64,000 nucleotides of DNA from Chitinophagaceae bacterium UBA4407 (GCA_002390845.1 DGQT01000077.1:62001-126000); one strand, 5' to 3'; positions 46,463 to 55,323 are shown, counted from the stretch's first letter. Notes: generated by a model not told the origin, from the sequence alone. Translations and numbers: made by a program.

Positions 46463-46807
46463 TTAAATTTTCTTCGATTGTTTATACTCGTTCTTTAGCA
46501 GCCATTGCAGCACTTTATCCCGCTGATCGCCCTGTATAATTATCTCGCCATCTTTTACACTACCACCTGTACCACAGTAATTTTTTAAACTTTTGCCCAA
46601 CGTTTCAAGATCATCATCAGTTCCAATAAAACCAATAATTAATGTAACAGCTTTGCCGCCACGGTGTTTTGTTTCGAGCCGAATTTTTAATTTCTGCTGG
46701 GCAGGAGCAACTGTTTGCTGTGGTGTATTATCGCCTGTTTCAAAATTAAAATCCGGGTTAGTGCTGAATACAAATCCACGCGTATCAGGTTTATTTTTTT
46801 TACTCAC
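46463..46807 (-). CDS. SUI1/eIF1-like translation factor (YciH family)
   Basis: This 114-residue protein has a disordered N-terminal third, then the SUI1 fold: LKIRLETKHRGGKAVTLIIGF, then LETLGKSLKNYCGTGGSVKDGEI and a C-terminal GDQRDKVLQWL. Bacterial YciH proteins may affect initiation fidelity. It lies 64 bases downstream of nadC on the same strand. The key glycine and lysine loop (KHRGGK, CGTGGS) is intact. Confidence 0.85.
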   Translation of the reverse strand: MSKKNKPDTRGFVFSTNPDFNFETGDNTPQQTVAPAQQKLKIRLETKHRGGKAVTLIIGFIGTDDDLETLGKSLKNYCGTGGSVKDGEIIIQGDQRDKVLQWLLKNEYKQSKKI

Positions 46808-46871
46808 TGGCTAAAAGATTGAAGGATTTTTAGAAAGCACTGAAGATATTTTTACTGGTTTTATTTCTTTT

Positions 46872-47729
46872 TTACAATGTTGCTTTTAAACTCAGGTCCA
46901 AACTTTTTGCCTGGTGAATTAACCCACCCACACTTACATAATCAACACCGGTAGCAGCATAAGCTATAATGTTATCCAGGTTAATACCGCCGCTTGCCTC
47001 GGTTTCAAAATCTTTATTGATCATTGGCAATGCTGCAGCAACCTGTTCGGGTGTAAAATTGTCCAGCATAATGCGGAATACCTTTCCCTTTGCCATGGTG
47101 CAAACTGTTTTTACATCATCAAGACTCCTTGTTTCCACTTCAATTTTTAAGCCTGGCTTTTTTGTTTGTACATATTCATAAGCTTTATTAATAGCGGCTT
47201 CAAGCCCGCCACAATAATCAATATGATTGTCTTTCAGCATGATCATATCGTACAAACCAAAACGGTGATTTGTGCCACCGCCAATATGCACCGCTTCTTT
47301 TTCGAGCAGGCGAAAGTTGGGCGTGGTTTTCCTGGTGTCAAGAATTTTTGTGTGATAACCTTTCAGCTTATCTGCATATGTGTGCGTTAATGTAGCAATA
47401 CCACTCATGCGCTGCATACAGTTTAATACAAGCCTTTCGCATTTTAGAATGGTATGAATGCTTGCTTCTACTTCAAAAGCTTTTTCGCCGTAAACCATTA
47501 CATCGCCATCTTTTTTAAATGCAGTAAAACTGCTGTCTGGTTCAACAATCGAAAATATTTTTTGTGCAACCGCCATACCTGCAAGAATGCCATCCTGCTT
47601 TATTTTTAAAACAGCTTTCCCCTTTTTTTCGGAAGGTATACAGCTAAGCGTTGAGTGATCGCCTTCACCAACATCTTCTGCAAGTGCCTCAATTACCAAA
47701 TGCTCCAGTTGCTCATCGAATGTTTTCAT
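46872..47729 (-). CDS. nadC: nicotinate-nucleotide pyrophosphorylase (carboxylating) NadC
   Basis: This 285-residue enzyme makes nicotinate mononucleotide from quinolinate and PRPP in NAD synthesis. Seen are DVGEGDHST, the conserved TRKTTP with LRLLEKEAVHIGGGTNHR-type residues, and MLDNFTPEQV near the PRPP site. The Met at 47729 is preferred, since homologues begin MKTFDEQLEHLV; a Met 18 bases upstream is possible. It leads the nadC, SUI1-like and small membrane protein run. No nadA or nadB is nearby. Confidence 0.92.
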   Translation of the reverse strand: MKTFDEQLEHLVIEALAEDVGEGDHSTLSCIPSEKKGKAVLKIKQDGILAGMAVAQKIFSIVEPDSSFTAFKKDGDVMVYGEKAFEVEASIHTILKCERLVLNCMQRMSGIATLTHTYADKLKGYHTKILDTRKTTPNFRLLEKEAVHIGGGTNHRFGLYDMIMLKDNHIDYCGGLEAAINKAYEYVQTKKPGLKIEVETRSLDDVKTVCTMAKGKVFRIMLDNFTPEQVAAALPMINKDFETEASGGINLDNIIAYAATGVDYVSVGGLIHQAKSLDLSLKATL

Positions 47730-47808
47730 AGAAACAAAACTAAGCATCCTGTAAGAATTTAAAAGAGGATGTTCATTGCATTAATTAAAAGCTTTTTAAA
47801 AATGAATG

Positions 47809-48047
47809 ATTGGAATACCAGCAGCAACTTTCATAGCATCTTGGTTGCGTCGCAATCCGTTCATCTGTTGTAAAAATGGCATCGTCCCGTTTCCTGGGCG
47901 GTGTTGCAAATAAAGTCTAAACAGCTTATTAATAATGGGTAACAACATACAGTACGGTTGTTGCACAATGTTCAATAAGGAACAGAACCCCTGAAGAGTG
48001 CGACGCAACAGGGTTTCATAGCAGCAGCACAGTTTGGCTCATAAAAA
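47809..48047. repeat. PIE22, complete element with mixed dyads
   Basis: The left dyad GTTGCGTCGCAATCCGTTC (47844-47862) is the third form. The right dyad GAAGAGTGCGACGCAAC (ends at 48009) is the fifth form. The outer right end is TTTGGCTCATAAAAA. The segment before the right dyad (CAATGTTCAATAAGGAACAG) matches a similar stretch in PIE12. It fills most of the spacer between nadC and ribBA. Confidence 0.8.
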
Positions 48048-48132
48048 TATTTTTCGCCTTAAATAGCGGTGAATTGTCTGTCATATTACAGAACTCGAAA
48101 CCCGGCTGCGAACAAAACAACCCGATAAACTG

Positions 48133-48140
48133 TAATTTTG
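48133..48140 (+). promoter_or_regulatory. putative promoter -7 box of ribBA
   Basis: TAATTTTG fits TAnnTTTG 17 bases before the ribBA start. No clear -33 element is seen. Confidence 0.45.
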
Positions 48141-48157
48141 CTGTTTAAATATATTTT

Positions 48158-49360
48158 ATGCTGGATACCATTGAAAGTGCGATTGAAGACATAAAGCAGG
48201 GGAAACTGGTGATTGTGGTAGATGATGAAGACCGTGAAAACGAAGGCGATTTTGTTGCTGCGGCCCGTAATGCAACACCCGAAGTAATCAACTTTATGAG
48301 CAAATATGGCCGTGGTTTAATTTGTGCGCCCATTACCGAGGAAAGGGCAGACGAACTGCTTCTTGCGCCTATGGTTAACAACAATACGGCGCTTCACGAA
48401 ACGGCATTTACCGTAAGTGTGGATTTGTTGGGGCATGGCTGCACTTCGGGTATCAGCGCTCACGACCGTTCTAAAACCATACTGGCTTTAATAGACCCGG
48501 CCACCAAGCCAACAGACCTTGGAAGGCCCGGACATATTTTTCCGTTGCGTGCTATGAAGGGTGGAGTGCTGAGAAGAACCGGCCACACCGAAGCTACTAT
48601 AGATCTTTCGCGGCTTGCGGGTTTTGAATCTGCCGGTGTACTGGTAGAAATTATGAATGAAGATGGAACCATGGCAAGGCTTCCTGAATTGAAAGCGATC
48701 GCAAAAAAATTCGACCTTAAGATCATTAGCATTAAAGACCTTATTGAATACCGGTTAAAAACAGACTCGCTTATAAACGAAGAAGTACGGGTAGATATGC
48801 CTACAAAATACGGCCATTTTAAATTGGTTGCTTTTAAGGAAAAAACTACGGGGGCCGAGCACCTTGCGCTTGTAAAAGGTGAATGGAAAAAAAATGAACC
48901 GGTACTTACCCGTGTTCACAGCAGTTGTTTTACAGGCGATATTTTGGGCAGTTTCCGTTGCGATTGCGGCGAGCAGCTTCACAAAGCCATGCAAATGGTT
49001 GAAGACGAAGGCAAAGGTATTATTCTTTACATGAACCAGGAGGGCCGTGGCATTGGGCTGTACAATAAATTAAAAGCATACAAGCTTCAGGAAGAAGGTA
49101 TGGATACGGTAGAAGCCAACCTGCATTTAGGGTTTGGTATGGATGAGCGAGACTATGGCGTAGGTGCTCAAATACTGCGTTACCTGGGTGCAACCAAGTT
49201 GAGGTTAATGAGCAATAACCCAAAGAAACGGGCAGGGTTAAAAGGTTATGGTTTAGAGATTGTAGATATTGTGCCTATTGAAGTTAAATCGAATCCCCAC
49301 AACGTAAAATACCTCGAAACAAAAAGAGATAAACTTGGCCACGAAATATTAGGCGGTTAG
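48158..49360 (+). CDS. ribBA: bifunctional DHBP synthase/GTP cyclohydrolase II RibBA
   Basis: This 400-residue enzyme supplies both riboflavin precursors. The N-terminal DHBP synthase half (1-200) has DDEDRENEGD near residue 25 and a metal/substrate stretch with HTEAT near 147. The C-terminal GTP cyclohydrolase II half (205-400) has the zinc Cys257, Cys268 and Cys270 in SSCFTGDILGSFRCDCGEQL, then NQEGRGIGL. Both halves look intact. It is monocistronic, converging with the alkyltransferase-like gene. No FMN riboswitch could be recognised upstream. Confidence 0.95.
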   Translation: MLDTIESAIEDIKQGKLVIVVDDEDRENEGDFVAAARNATPEVINFMSKYGRGLICAPITEERADELLLAPMVNNNTALHETAFTVSVDLLGHGCTSGISAHDRSKTILALIDPATKPTDLGRPGHIFPLRAMKGGVLRRTGHTEATIDLSRLAGFESAGVLVEIMNEDGTMARLPELKAIAKKFDLKIISIKDLIEYRLKTDSLINEEVRVDMPTKYGHFKLVAFKEKTTGAEHLALVKGEWKKNEPVLTRVHSSCFTGDILGSFRCDCGEQLHKAMQMVEDEGKGIILYMNQEGRGIGLYNKLKAYKLQEEGMDTVEANLHLGFGMDERDYGVGAQILRYLGATKLRLMSNNPKKRAGLKGYGLEIVDIVPIEVKSNPHNVKYLETKRDKLGHEILGG

Positions 49361-49411
49361 CAAACTCACGTTTCAATGTTCCTCCATTTAAATGGCCGGT
49401 TCAAAAAAATT

Positions 49412-49807
49412 CTATAATCCTAATTCTGTTAAAGGATTCCAGAAATATTTTTCGAAGTCCACTATTGTATCGTTCTCTGTTTTAATGCCTTCTTTTTCCA
49501 GCAACTCCTGCATTCTTGTGGGCGTTCCAAAATGCATTTTTGCACTCAGCATGCCATTCCTGTTTACTACACGGTGTGCAGGAACTTTTGGGTTTATATT
49601 ATTTACCGCATTCATTGCCCAACCCACCATGCGGGCACTCATTTTAGCACCAAGATAATTGGCAATAGCGCCATAAGAAGTAACGCGGCCTTTGGGAATT
49701 TGCCTTGCCACAGCCCACACATCTTCAAAAAAAGTAAACTTTTTTGATTCGTCTTTTACCGTGATTTTTTCTTTTGAATGTTTCTTTTTTGCAGCTTTTT
49801 TCATCAA
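49412..49807 (-). CDS. alkyltransferase-like (ATL) protein, MGMT family
   Basis: This 131-residue protein has the MGMT DNA-binding fold (RVTSYGAIAN at 41-50, SARMVGWAM at 57-65). The active-site PCHR is replaced by PAHR (Ala77, His78, Arg79), so it cannot accept alkyl groups. Such ATL proteins bind O6-alkylguanine and hand lesions to nucleotide excision repair. The first 25 residues are a Lys-rich tail. It lies 13 bases after the DUF5522 gene, at the end of the trmB, DUF5522 and ATL operon. Confidence 0.88.
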   Translation of the reverse strand: MMKKAAKKKHSKEKITVKDESKKFTFFEDVWAVARQIPKGRVTSYGAIANYLGAKMSARMVGWAMNAVNNINPKVPAHRVVNRNGMLSAKMHFGTPTRMQELLEKEGIKTENDTIVDFEKYFWNPLTELGL

Positions 49808-49820
49808 TGAAAGTTAGCAA

Positions 49821-50033
49821 TTATTCCGAAGAAGCTGTTGATGGGAGTTGTTGAGTTTGTTCCTGCAGCAATGCAGATTTCCGTGGCTCGGGTACACACT
49901 CATAGTGATAAGGGCAGTGCAGGCAGCCATTGCCGCAGCAATAGCCACGCTCCACATGGTAGGCTTCTGTAAGCACCATAAGGCCACTTTCGTTAAAGTA
50001 AAAATCGGTATGTTCAGCCAGGCTGGGTTTCAC
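49821..50033 (-). CDS. DUF5522 small cysteine-rich protein
   Basis: This 70-residue protein carries ERGYCCGNGCLHCPY (Cys32, Cys33, Cys37, Cys40), a cysteine cluster that suggests zinc or Fe-S binding, followed by Cys46 and a Gln/Ser-rich tail. DUF5522 is found in Bacteroidota and has no known function. Its start overlaps the trmB 3' end by 20 bases, which indicates translational coupling. Confidence 0.82.
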   Translation of the reverse strand: MKPSLAEHTDFYFNESGLMVLTEAYHVERGYCCGNGCLHCPYHYECVPEPRKSALLQEQTQQLPSTASSE

Positions 50034-50718
50034 TGAAAAGACTTTTTAATATGTGATCTTTTTCCACGGGCATTTCCTGGTTCAATTGAAACTGCAGGTA
50101 ATGAACGCGGTTGCTTTGGGCAATATCCAACCCTTCGTAATGCGTTTTTATGCGCAACACTTCAGAAAGGTTTTGCTGCTGATAAATATCATCGTAATCT
50201 ATTAACAACTGAAGCCCGTAAAGGTTGATGACTGATTCGGTAAAATGGTACAGGTCGGGGCTATCAGTTTTTAAATGAATCAATCCGCCGGTTTGTAAAA
50301 ACTGCTGGTACACCCTTAAAAAACGCGGATGGGTAAGCCTTTTCTTCATTTTGGAAAACCGCAGTTGAGGATCTGGAAAGGTGATCCATATTTCACTTAC
50401 TTCACCGGGTTCAAAATAATCCCCAATCTTATCAATCTTCGAACGCAGGAAGGCAACATTATTCAAGCCTTCCTCCAGTGCAGTTTTAGCGCCCCGCCAG
50501 ATACGGTTCCCTTTTACATCTATACCAATAAAGTTTTGCTGCGGGTATAACCTGCCTAAGCCAACGGCATACTCGCCTTTGCCACAGGCCAGTTCCAGCG
50601 TTATGGGATTATTATTCTTAAAATAATTTTTCCACTTGCCCTGCATATCTTTTGGGTATTGCAGTACATTGGAAAAGGTTTCAATCTCCTGAAAGCGTAT
50701 TAATTTTTTCTGGCCCAT
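50014..50718 (-). CDS. trmB: tRNA (guanine-N7)-methyltransferase TrmB
   Basis: This 234-residue SAM-dependent enzyme methylates G46 of tRNA. It has the SAM-binding LELACGKGEYAVGLG, the GIDVKGNRIWRGAKT strand and the conserved WITFPDPQ with RL(T)HPRFL. The Met at 50718 is used: the 21 upstream in-frame residues are not family-like. It is the first gene of the operon trmB, DUF5522 and ATL on the minus strand. Confidence 0.92.
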   Translation of the reverse strand: MGQKKLIRFQEIETFSNVLQYPKDMQGKWKNYFKNNNPITLELACGKGEYAVGLGRLYPQQNFIGIDVKGNRIWRGAKTALEEGLNNVAFLRSKIDKIGDYFEPGEVSEIWITFPDPQLRFSKMKKRLTHPRFLRVYQQFLQTGGLIHLKTDSPDLYHFTESVINLYGLQLLIDYDDIYQQQNLSEVLRIKTHYEGLDIAQSNRVHYLQFQLNQEMPVEKDHILKSLFSETQPG

Positions 50719-50854
50719 AAAGCTGCAAATGTAATGCGTGATCGGGTTGGCCGAACGGGCTAAGCCTGGAAAGTTAAGCAAGCGCTGTTACAAATCAGCG
50801 GTGCACACTAAAAAATTCTATCACTATACGCTATTTGAAATAAATCGTTTTGTT

Positions 50855-50902
50855 CACCAACCGTATTACTACTATCAGCACCGGTTGTGTCACTCACTTT
50901 TA
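50855..50902. repeat. PIE23, isolated left arm (second dyad form)
   Basis: CACCAACCGTATTACTACTA leads to GGTTGTGTCACTCACTT (50883-50899). The next right arm is PIE24, more than 2 kb downstream. The rest of the spacer 50719-51089 is A/T-rich. Confidence 0.65.
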
Positions 50903-51089
50903 CTTTCTGTTTACTGTTCAGCATATTGTAAGCGTGTTTACAAAATCAAACAATGCTTAATGCCGTGCATTCCAAATAGCGTATCGTCATTAAAAATTAT
51001 TGTGCTAAAAATAATTTCATTGTATTGCTCAAACGTTTGCGTACATTTAATACCCGATCAATGCATAAGTTTACTTACAAATAAATAGC

Positions 51090-52478
51090 ATGCTCGAAAA
51101 TTCAAATCGCAGGAAGTTTATAAAAGATGCGGCCATTACAGGCGCAGCATTTTCTGTTATGAGTACCCCCATGAAAGTATTTGCTGCCGAAAAAAAATCA
51201 ACAGTCCGCATAGGCATGATTGCTACAGGTTTTCGCGGACAAAGTCATCTTGGCGAAATGCTGAAACGCAATGATGTAGAGGTTATAGCAATGGCCGACC
51301 CTGATAAGCGTATGATGGCAATGGCGCAGAAATTAGTAGCCGAACATGGCAAAAAAGCCCCCGTAGAATATACCAATGGCGATTATGATTATCGTAATCT
51401 TTTGAAGCGTACCGATATTGATGCGGTTATTGTTGCATCACCCTGGCAATGGCATAGGGATCACGGTATTGATGCAATGAATGCCGGCAAGATTGTAGGT
51501 ATGGAGGTTTGTGGTGCTATTCACTTACAAGATTGCTGGGATTTTGTAAATACCTACGAAAAAACAAAAGTGCCCATCATGATGATGGAAAATGTTTGTT
51601 ACCGCCGCGATGTAATGGCGGTACTTAACATGGTGCAAAAAGGTTTATTCGGCGATCTGCTGCACCTGCAGGGCGGCTACGAACATGATCTTCGTGGTGT
51701 ATTGTTTAACGATGGCACACCAAACGCAGGCCCCGGTGTTGAGTTTGGCGATAAAGGTTTTAGCGAAGCACACTGGAGAACGGTGCACCATCAAAAAAGA
51801 AATGGTGAACTGTACCCAACACATGGCCTTGGGCCGGTTGCAACCATGATCGATCTTAACCGTGGCAACAGGCTTACAGCACTTTCTTCTGTTTCTACAA
51901 AGTCGATGGGCCTGAACAGGTATGTAGCCAACAGCCCTTATGGCGGACCTGATCATCCTAATGCAAAGATTCATTATAAACTGGGCGATGTTGTTTCCAC
52001 ACAAATTCAAACTACCAACGGACAAACGATCTTGTTAACGCACGACACTTCTTCGCCCCGGCCTTACAATCTTGGCTTCCGTGTTCAGGGCACCAATGGT
52101 TTATGGATGGATTATAGTGGTGGTGGTTTTGACAAAGGCCATATTTATATCGACGGCAAAAGCCCCGATGATGCATGGGAAAGCCCGCAGAAATGGCTTG
52201 AAGAATATGACCACCCATTGTGGAAACGATATTCTAAAGAAGCAGAAGGTGCAGGCCACGGCGGTATGGATTATTTTGTGGATAACGCTTTTATTGAAAG
52301 TATTAAACGCGACAGGCCTTTCCCGCTTGATGTGTACGATCTGGCTACCTGGTATGCCATTACTCCGTTAAGCGAAAAGTCAATCGCAGAAGGCGGAACT
52401 TTACAGCGCATACCTGATTTTACCAATGGCAAATGGCGCACAAGGAAGCCTGTATTTGGTTTAAGCGATGAGTATTAA
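51090..52478 (+). CDS. Gfo/Idh/MocA-family oxidoreductase, GH109-like
   Basis: This 462-residue protein has a Tat-like start (RRKFIKDAAITGAAFSV), so it is probably exported folded. The NAD-binding Rossmann fold follows (IGMIATGFRG, with ADPDKR), then the Gfo/Idh/MocA substrate domain. The THGLGPVA and GGPDHPN segments are characteristic of GH109 alpha-N-acetylgalactosaminidases, which use NAD+ in a glycosidase reaction. A terminator follows closely. It is a single gene after PIE23. Confidence 0.87.
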   Translation: MLENSNRRKFIKDAAITGAAFSVMSTPMKVFAAEKKSTVRIGMIATGFRGQSHLGEMLKRNDVEVIAMADPDKRMMAMAQKLVAEHGKKAPVEYTNGDYDYRNLLKRTDIDAVIVASPWQWHRDHGIDAMNAGKIVGMEVCGAIHLQDCWDFVNTYEKTKVPIMMMENVCYRRDVMAVLNMVQKGLFGDLLHLQGGYEHDLRGVLFNDGTPNAGPGVEFGDKGFSEAHWRTVHHQKRNGELYPTHGLGPVATMIDLNRGNRLTALSSVSTKSMGLNRYVANSPYGGPDHPNAKIHYKLGDVVSTQIQTTNGQTILLTHDTSSPRPYNLGFRVQGTNGLWMDYSGGGFDKGHIYIDGKSPDDAWESPQKWLEEYDHPLWKRYSKEAEGAGHGGMDYFVDNAFIESIKRDRPFPLDVYDLATWYAITPLSEKSIAEGGTLQRIPDFTNGKWRTRKPVFGLSDEY

Positions 52479-52523
52479 ATTTATATAAACGCTGTTTTAC
52501 TAACAAGCAGTTAGTTATGGTTA

Positions 52524-52553
52524 AGCGGTTGTGTTCTCACAACTGCTTTTTTT
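52524..52553 (+). terminator. intrinsic terminator of the GH109-like gene
   Basis: AGCGGTTGTG TTCT CACAACTGCT forms a 10-bp stem with one G-U pair and a T-tract at 52547-52553, 46 bases past the stop. Confidence 0.8.
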
Positions 52554-52839
52554 ATGAGCCATACTGAAGGCACTTTTCTATGCTATAGTTTTATTGAACA
52601 ACATGAAAAATTAGTAACGGTTCTCTTGTACACTATAACTTTTGACGAAAATCAAGCTGCTATGCTTAACTTTTGTTTAGGAGATTTTATGTTTCCGCTT
52701 TTTTACTTCGCTGGTTTTTTTAAGTCTACTTCTTAAACTCAACATTTTAAAGAAAAAAGCTTAACAGTGCAATAAGAAAATCAAGTATTGAATTTGTTGC
52801 ATTCATTAAGTCTCTAAGAAAACAATTAAATAAAAAGCC
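52554..52839. other. spacer without a convincing gene
   Basis: A 60-residue open frame begins right after the terminator (52554-52736), but its amino-acid composition (Phe/Leu/Cys rich) and lack of a promoter make it unlikely to be real. Nothing else is seen in this stretch. Confidence 0.5.
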
Positions 52840-53163
52840 ATGCAAAACACACTAAGAAAACCAGCACTTGATGCAATTCTGGAGTCTTTGCTTAACAGCA
52901 AACAGGATAACGAATTTAAAATGACCCACGAAGGATTTAAAACTTCCAATTCAAAAGCTTATGATCCCCGCGATCTGAAAATCTGTAAAACATATCATTT
53001 TGAGGGAAGCCAGGGAGTTGTAGATTCATACACCATTTATCTTATCATGTCAAATGACGGGTTGGTTGGTTACAGTTTAGATAGTGCAAATGATTTTCAA
53101 AAAAATGAAGATTCACTTTACAACTGGTTTATTACGAAAATCCCTGTTGAAGATATTGGCTAA
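52840..53163 (+). CDS. small cytoplasmic protein, unknown function
   Basis: This 107-residue protein is not recognised. It has no signal peptide or membrane segment. The sequence has a helical start (ALDAILESLLNSKQDNEF) followed by mixed alpha/beta content with an ICKTYHFEG strand and a C-terminal YNWFITKIP. Similar short hypothetical proteins occur in Bacteroidota. It is a lone gene between a terminator and PIE24. Confidence 0.6.
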   Translation: MQNTLRKPALDAILESLLNSKQDNEFKMTHEGFKTSNSKAYDPRDLKICKTYHFEGSQGVVDSYTIYLIMSNDGLVGYSLDSANDFQKNEDSLYNWFITKIPVEDIG

Positions 53164-53260
53164 AAGACAACTGTCTTTGATAATGCTTTTTAGCATTGAT
53201 CCGGATGTATAATGTACGCCGTAGCTTTTATTTTTGCTTTGCTTAATAAAGCGATAGCAG

Positions 53261-53404
53261 CCGAAGAGTGCGATCCCGAAATGAATTCGGTCCCGAAAGC
53301 TTTCGGGATGCCACACTTCGCTTAAATGTCGCCATGAAAACGAAACTGTGAAACGAGCGTGGCAACGAAAGCTTCATTCATATTCTTTAGCCCGTCTCAA
53401 AACA
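53261..53404. repeat. PIE24, right arm carrying a complete 88-bp insert
   Basis: GAAGAGTGCGA ends at 53273. Then an 88-base insert (53274-53361, TCCCGAAATG to GAGCGTG) precedes GCAAC at 53362. The outer arm is GAAAGCTTCATTCATATTC, then AGCCCGTCTCAAAA. The insert holds the palindrome TCCCGAAAGCTTTCGGGA (53291-53308). Without the insert, the dyad would be GAGTGCGACGCAAC as in PIE12. Confidence 0.82.
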
Positions 53405-53537
53405 GAACAATAAAAATTTAGTGGCACGCCAAAAATAGTGTTGATTATTAATCATCAAGATTTTGCCCAACATTTCTTTGATTACAATTAACATTATATT
53501 GTTATTCTATTCGCCATGAAAATTTTATTGTTGTTGT

Positions 53538-54647
53538 ATGAAAATTTCTACGATTTGTACTTTTCTGTTACTCTTTACATTTCAGTTAAGGGCGCAAACA
53601 GTTGAGGAGCTTCTATCGCAAAAGAAACCTACCTGCCGCGAAGTATTAATTAACGCATCGTCTGTAATACCTGATTTATACCGGCAACATAGCCTTGACT
53701 CTTTAGAAAAAGCAATAACTTTTATTGATGCATCCTGCCCGGAAGTGCAGGAAGTATTTTATTTAAGAACGCTGCTTAATATTGAACGGCCATCTATCTT
53801 AATGCCTAAAACAATTGACAGTAATTTTATTGATAAACTAAATAGTTATGCCTTAATGCTGCCGTTGCTTAAGAAACAGGGTGCACAGGTTTATAACGCT
53901 TATGAGTATAAATTGATCCTTTTTATTCAGCAATGGGCAACAGACCTGCTAAAGAAAAAAAGGCTTTCTTCGGATGAAACTTTTTTATGTGATGTACTTG
54001 CAGGCAATATAAAAAGTCCTGAACGTGAACTTCGGGCCAATAAAGAAAAATACCCGCAACTATATGCATTGCTAAAGCAAGGTGATATTAATGACAGAAA
54101 CAGTTCCAGCTTTACATCTGCATTTATAATAGGTGCCTGGAAGCCAACAAGTGATCTTAAAGTACTTGGCACGCACCCTTCACTGGGTATATCTTTTGGT
54201 GGCAGAAGTAAAACTGATGAACTGGATTTAACCCTTCAGTTTAAATTCATAAATTCGAAGAACAGTTATGATATTTTACGTCAGAATACTATTTATAACA
54301 TTGATCATTTTTTTGGCGGCTATATCGGTCTTGATTACTCAAAATACTTTATTCATAAAACAAGTTATGAGTTGGGTTGGCTGGCGGGTGCAGGTTATGA
54401 TGGTTTTGATGTTGCCAACTCGTCTGATTACAACACGAATAATGATTACCTGAAGCCGTTGTCAATAAATTCTTTCAATATTAATACGGGCCTGCGTTTC
54501 AATTATTTTTTTAAATCACGTTCATTTATTGCACTTCAGTCGCGGTATAATTTTATTAATTATGGTAATAAAGGCGGCACAAGTTTGCATGGGGATGCTG
54601 TTACTATTGACTTTTTGATTGGCATTAACAGCAGGCGTTATTATTAA
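53538..54647 (+). CDS. secreted or outer-membrane protein, unknown
   Basis: This 369-residue protein has a signal peptide (ending LRAQ). A helical region rich in charged residues follows (about 25-195). The C-terminal 170 residues look like a beta-barrel (alternating strands, for example LTLQFKFINSKNSY and GGYIGLDYSKYF). A domain swap of a helical periplasmic part with an outer-membrane barrel is plausible but unproven. It is followed by the SMUG2-like gene with a gap of 10 bases. Confidence 0.65.
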   Translation: MKISTICTFLLLFTFQLRAQTVEELLSQKKPTCREVLINASSVIPDLYRQHSLDSLEKAITFIDASCPEVQEVFYLRTLLNIERPSILMPKTIDSNFIDKLNSYALMLPLLKKQGAQVYNAYEYKLILFIQQWATDLLKKKRLSSDETFLCDVLAGNIKSPERELRANKEKYPQLYALLKQGDINDRNSSSFTSAFIIGAWKPTSDLKVLGTHPSLGISFGGRSKTDELDLTLQFKFINSKNSYDILRQNTIYNIDHFFGGYIGLDYSKYFIHKTSYELGWLAGAGYDGFDVANSSDYNTNNDYLKPLSINSFNINTGLRFNYFFKSRSFIALQSRYNFINYGNKGGTSLHGDAVTIDFLIGINSRRYY

Positions 54648-54657
54648 GATTTACCCA

Positions 54658-55323
54658 ATGAAATTTTCAGAAGAAATACAGCATTTTCTTTTTAACCTTC
54701 AACTCCCTTTTAAATTACCTAAGGCTGTTGATGTACTGAATGTGCATAGTGATACCGAAGTTAAAAAAGCCTGCACTGCTTTTTACAACAAATTCTACAA
54801 CGATAATAATCAACGATATTTATTATTGGGTATAAATCCCGGAAGATTTGGTGGCGGAGTAACCGGTATTCCTTTCACTGATCCGATTCGTTTACAAAAT
54901 GATTGCGGCATTGAAAATAATTTTCATAAAAAGCAGGAATTGTCTTCCGCATTTATTTATGAAATGATTGAAGCCTTTGGTGGTGCAGAAAAATTCTATA
55001 CCCGGTTTTATATTTCTGCTGTCAGTCCGCTGGGTTTTGTAAAGAATGGTAAAAACCTGAATTATTATGATGATACATTGCTGCTGAAAAGTATTGAGCC
55101 TTTCGTTGTGGATTGCATCAAAAAACAATTAATGTTTGGTATTAACCGCCATGTTTGTTTTTGTATCGGCGAAGGGGAGAACCTGAAATATTTGAACCGG
55201 CTTAACGAAAAATACAAGTGGTTTGATGCTATAAAGGGTTTGCCACATCCGCGTTTTGTAATGCAGTACCGGCTAAAGAAAAAGAATGAATATATTCAAC
55301 AATACATGCAGGCATTACACTAA
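54658..55323 (+). CDS. SMUG2-like uracil-DNA glycosylase family protein
   Basis: This 221-residue protein (from the ATG at 54658; a TTG 39 bases upstream is rejected because it lies in the previous gene) has the UDG-fold signature LLLGINPGRFGGG (residues 55-67), then IPFTDPIRL, and the C-terminal GLPHPRFVMQ. It fits SMUG2/DUF4918 DNA glycosylases that remove uracil and oxidised bases. It follows the secreted protein by 10 bases, so the two may be co-transcribed, though they are functionally unrelated. Confidence 0.85.
   Translation: MKFSEEIQHFLFNLQLPFKLPKAVDVLNVHSDTEVKKACTAFYNKFYNDNNQRYLLLGINPGRFGGGVTGIPFTDPIRLQNDCGIENNFHKKQELSSAFIYEMIEAFGGAEKFYTRFYISAVSPLGFVKNGKNLNYYDDTLLLKSIEPFVVDCIKKQLMFGINRHVCFCIGEGENLKYLNRLNEKYKWFDAIKGLPHPRFVMQYRLKKKNEYIQQYMQALH

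Noticed and set aside
52554..52736. A 60-codon open frame after the GH109 terminator
   Set aside because: It starts directly on the T-tract of a terminator, has no promoter or family match and a skewed composition.
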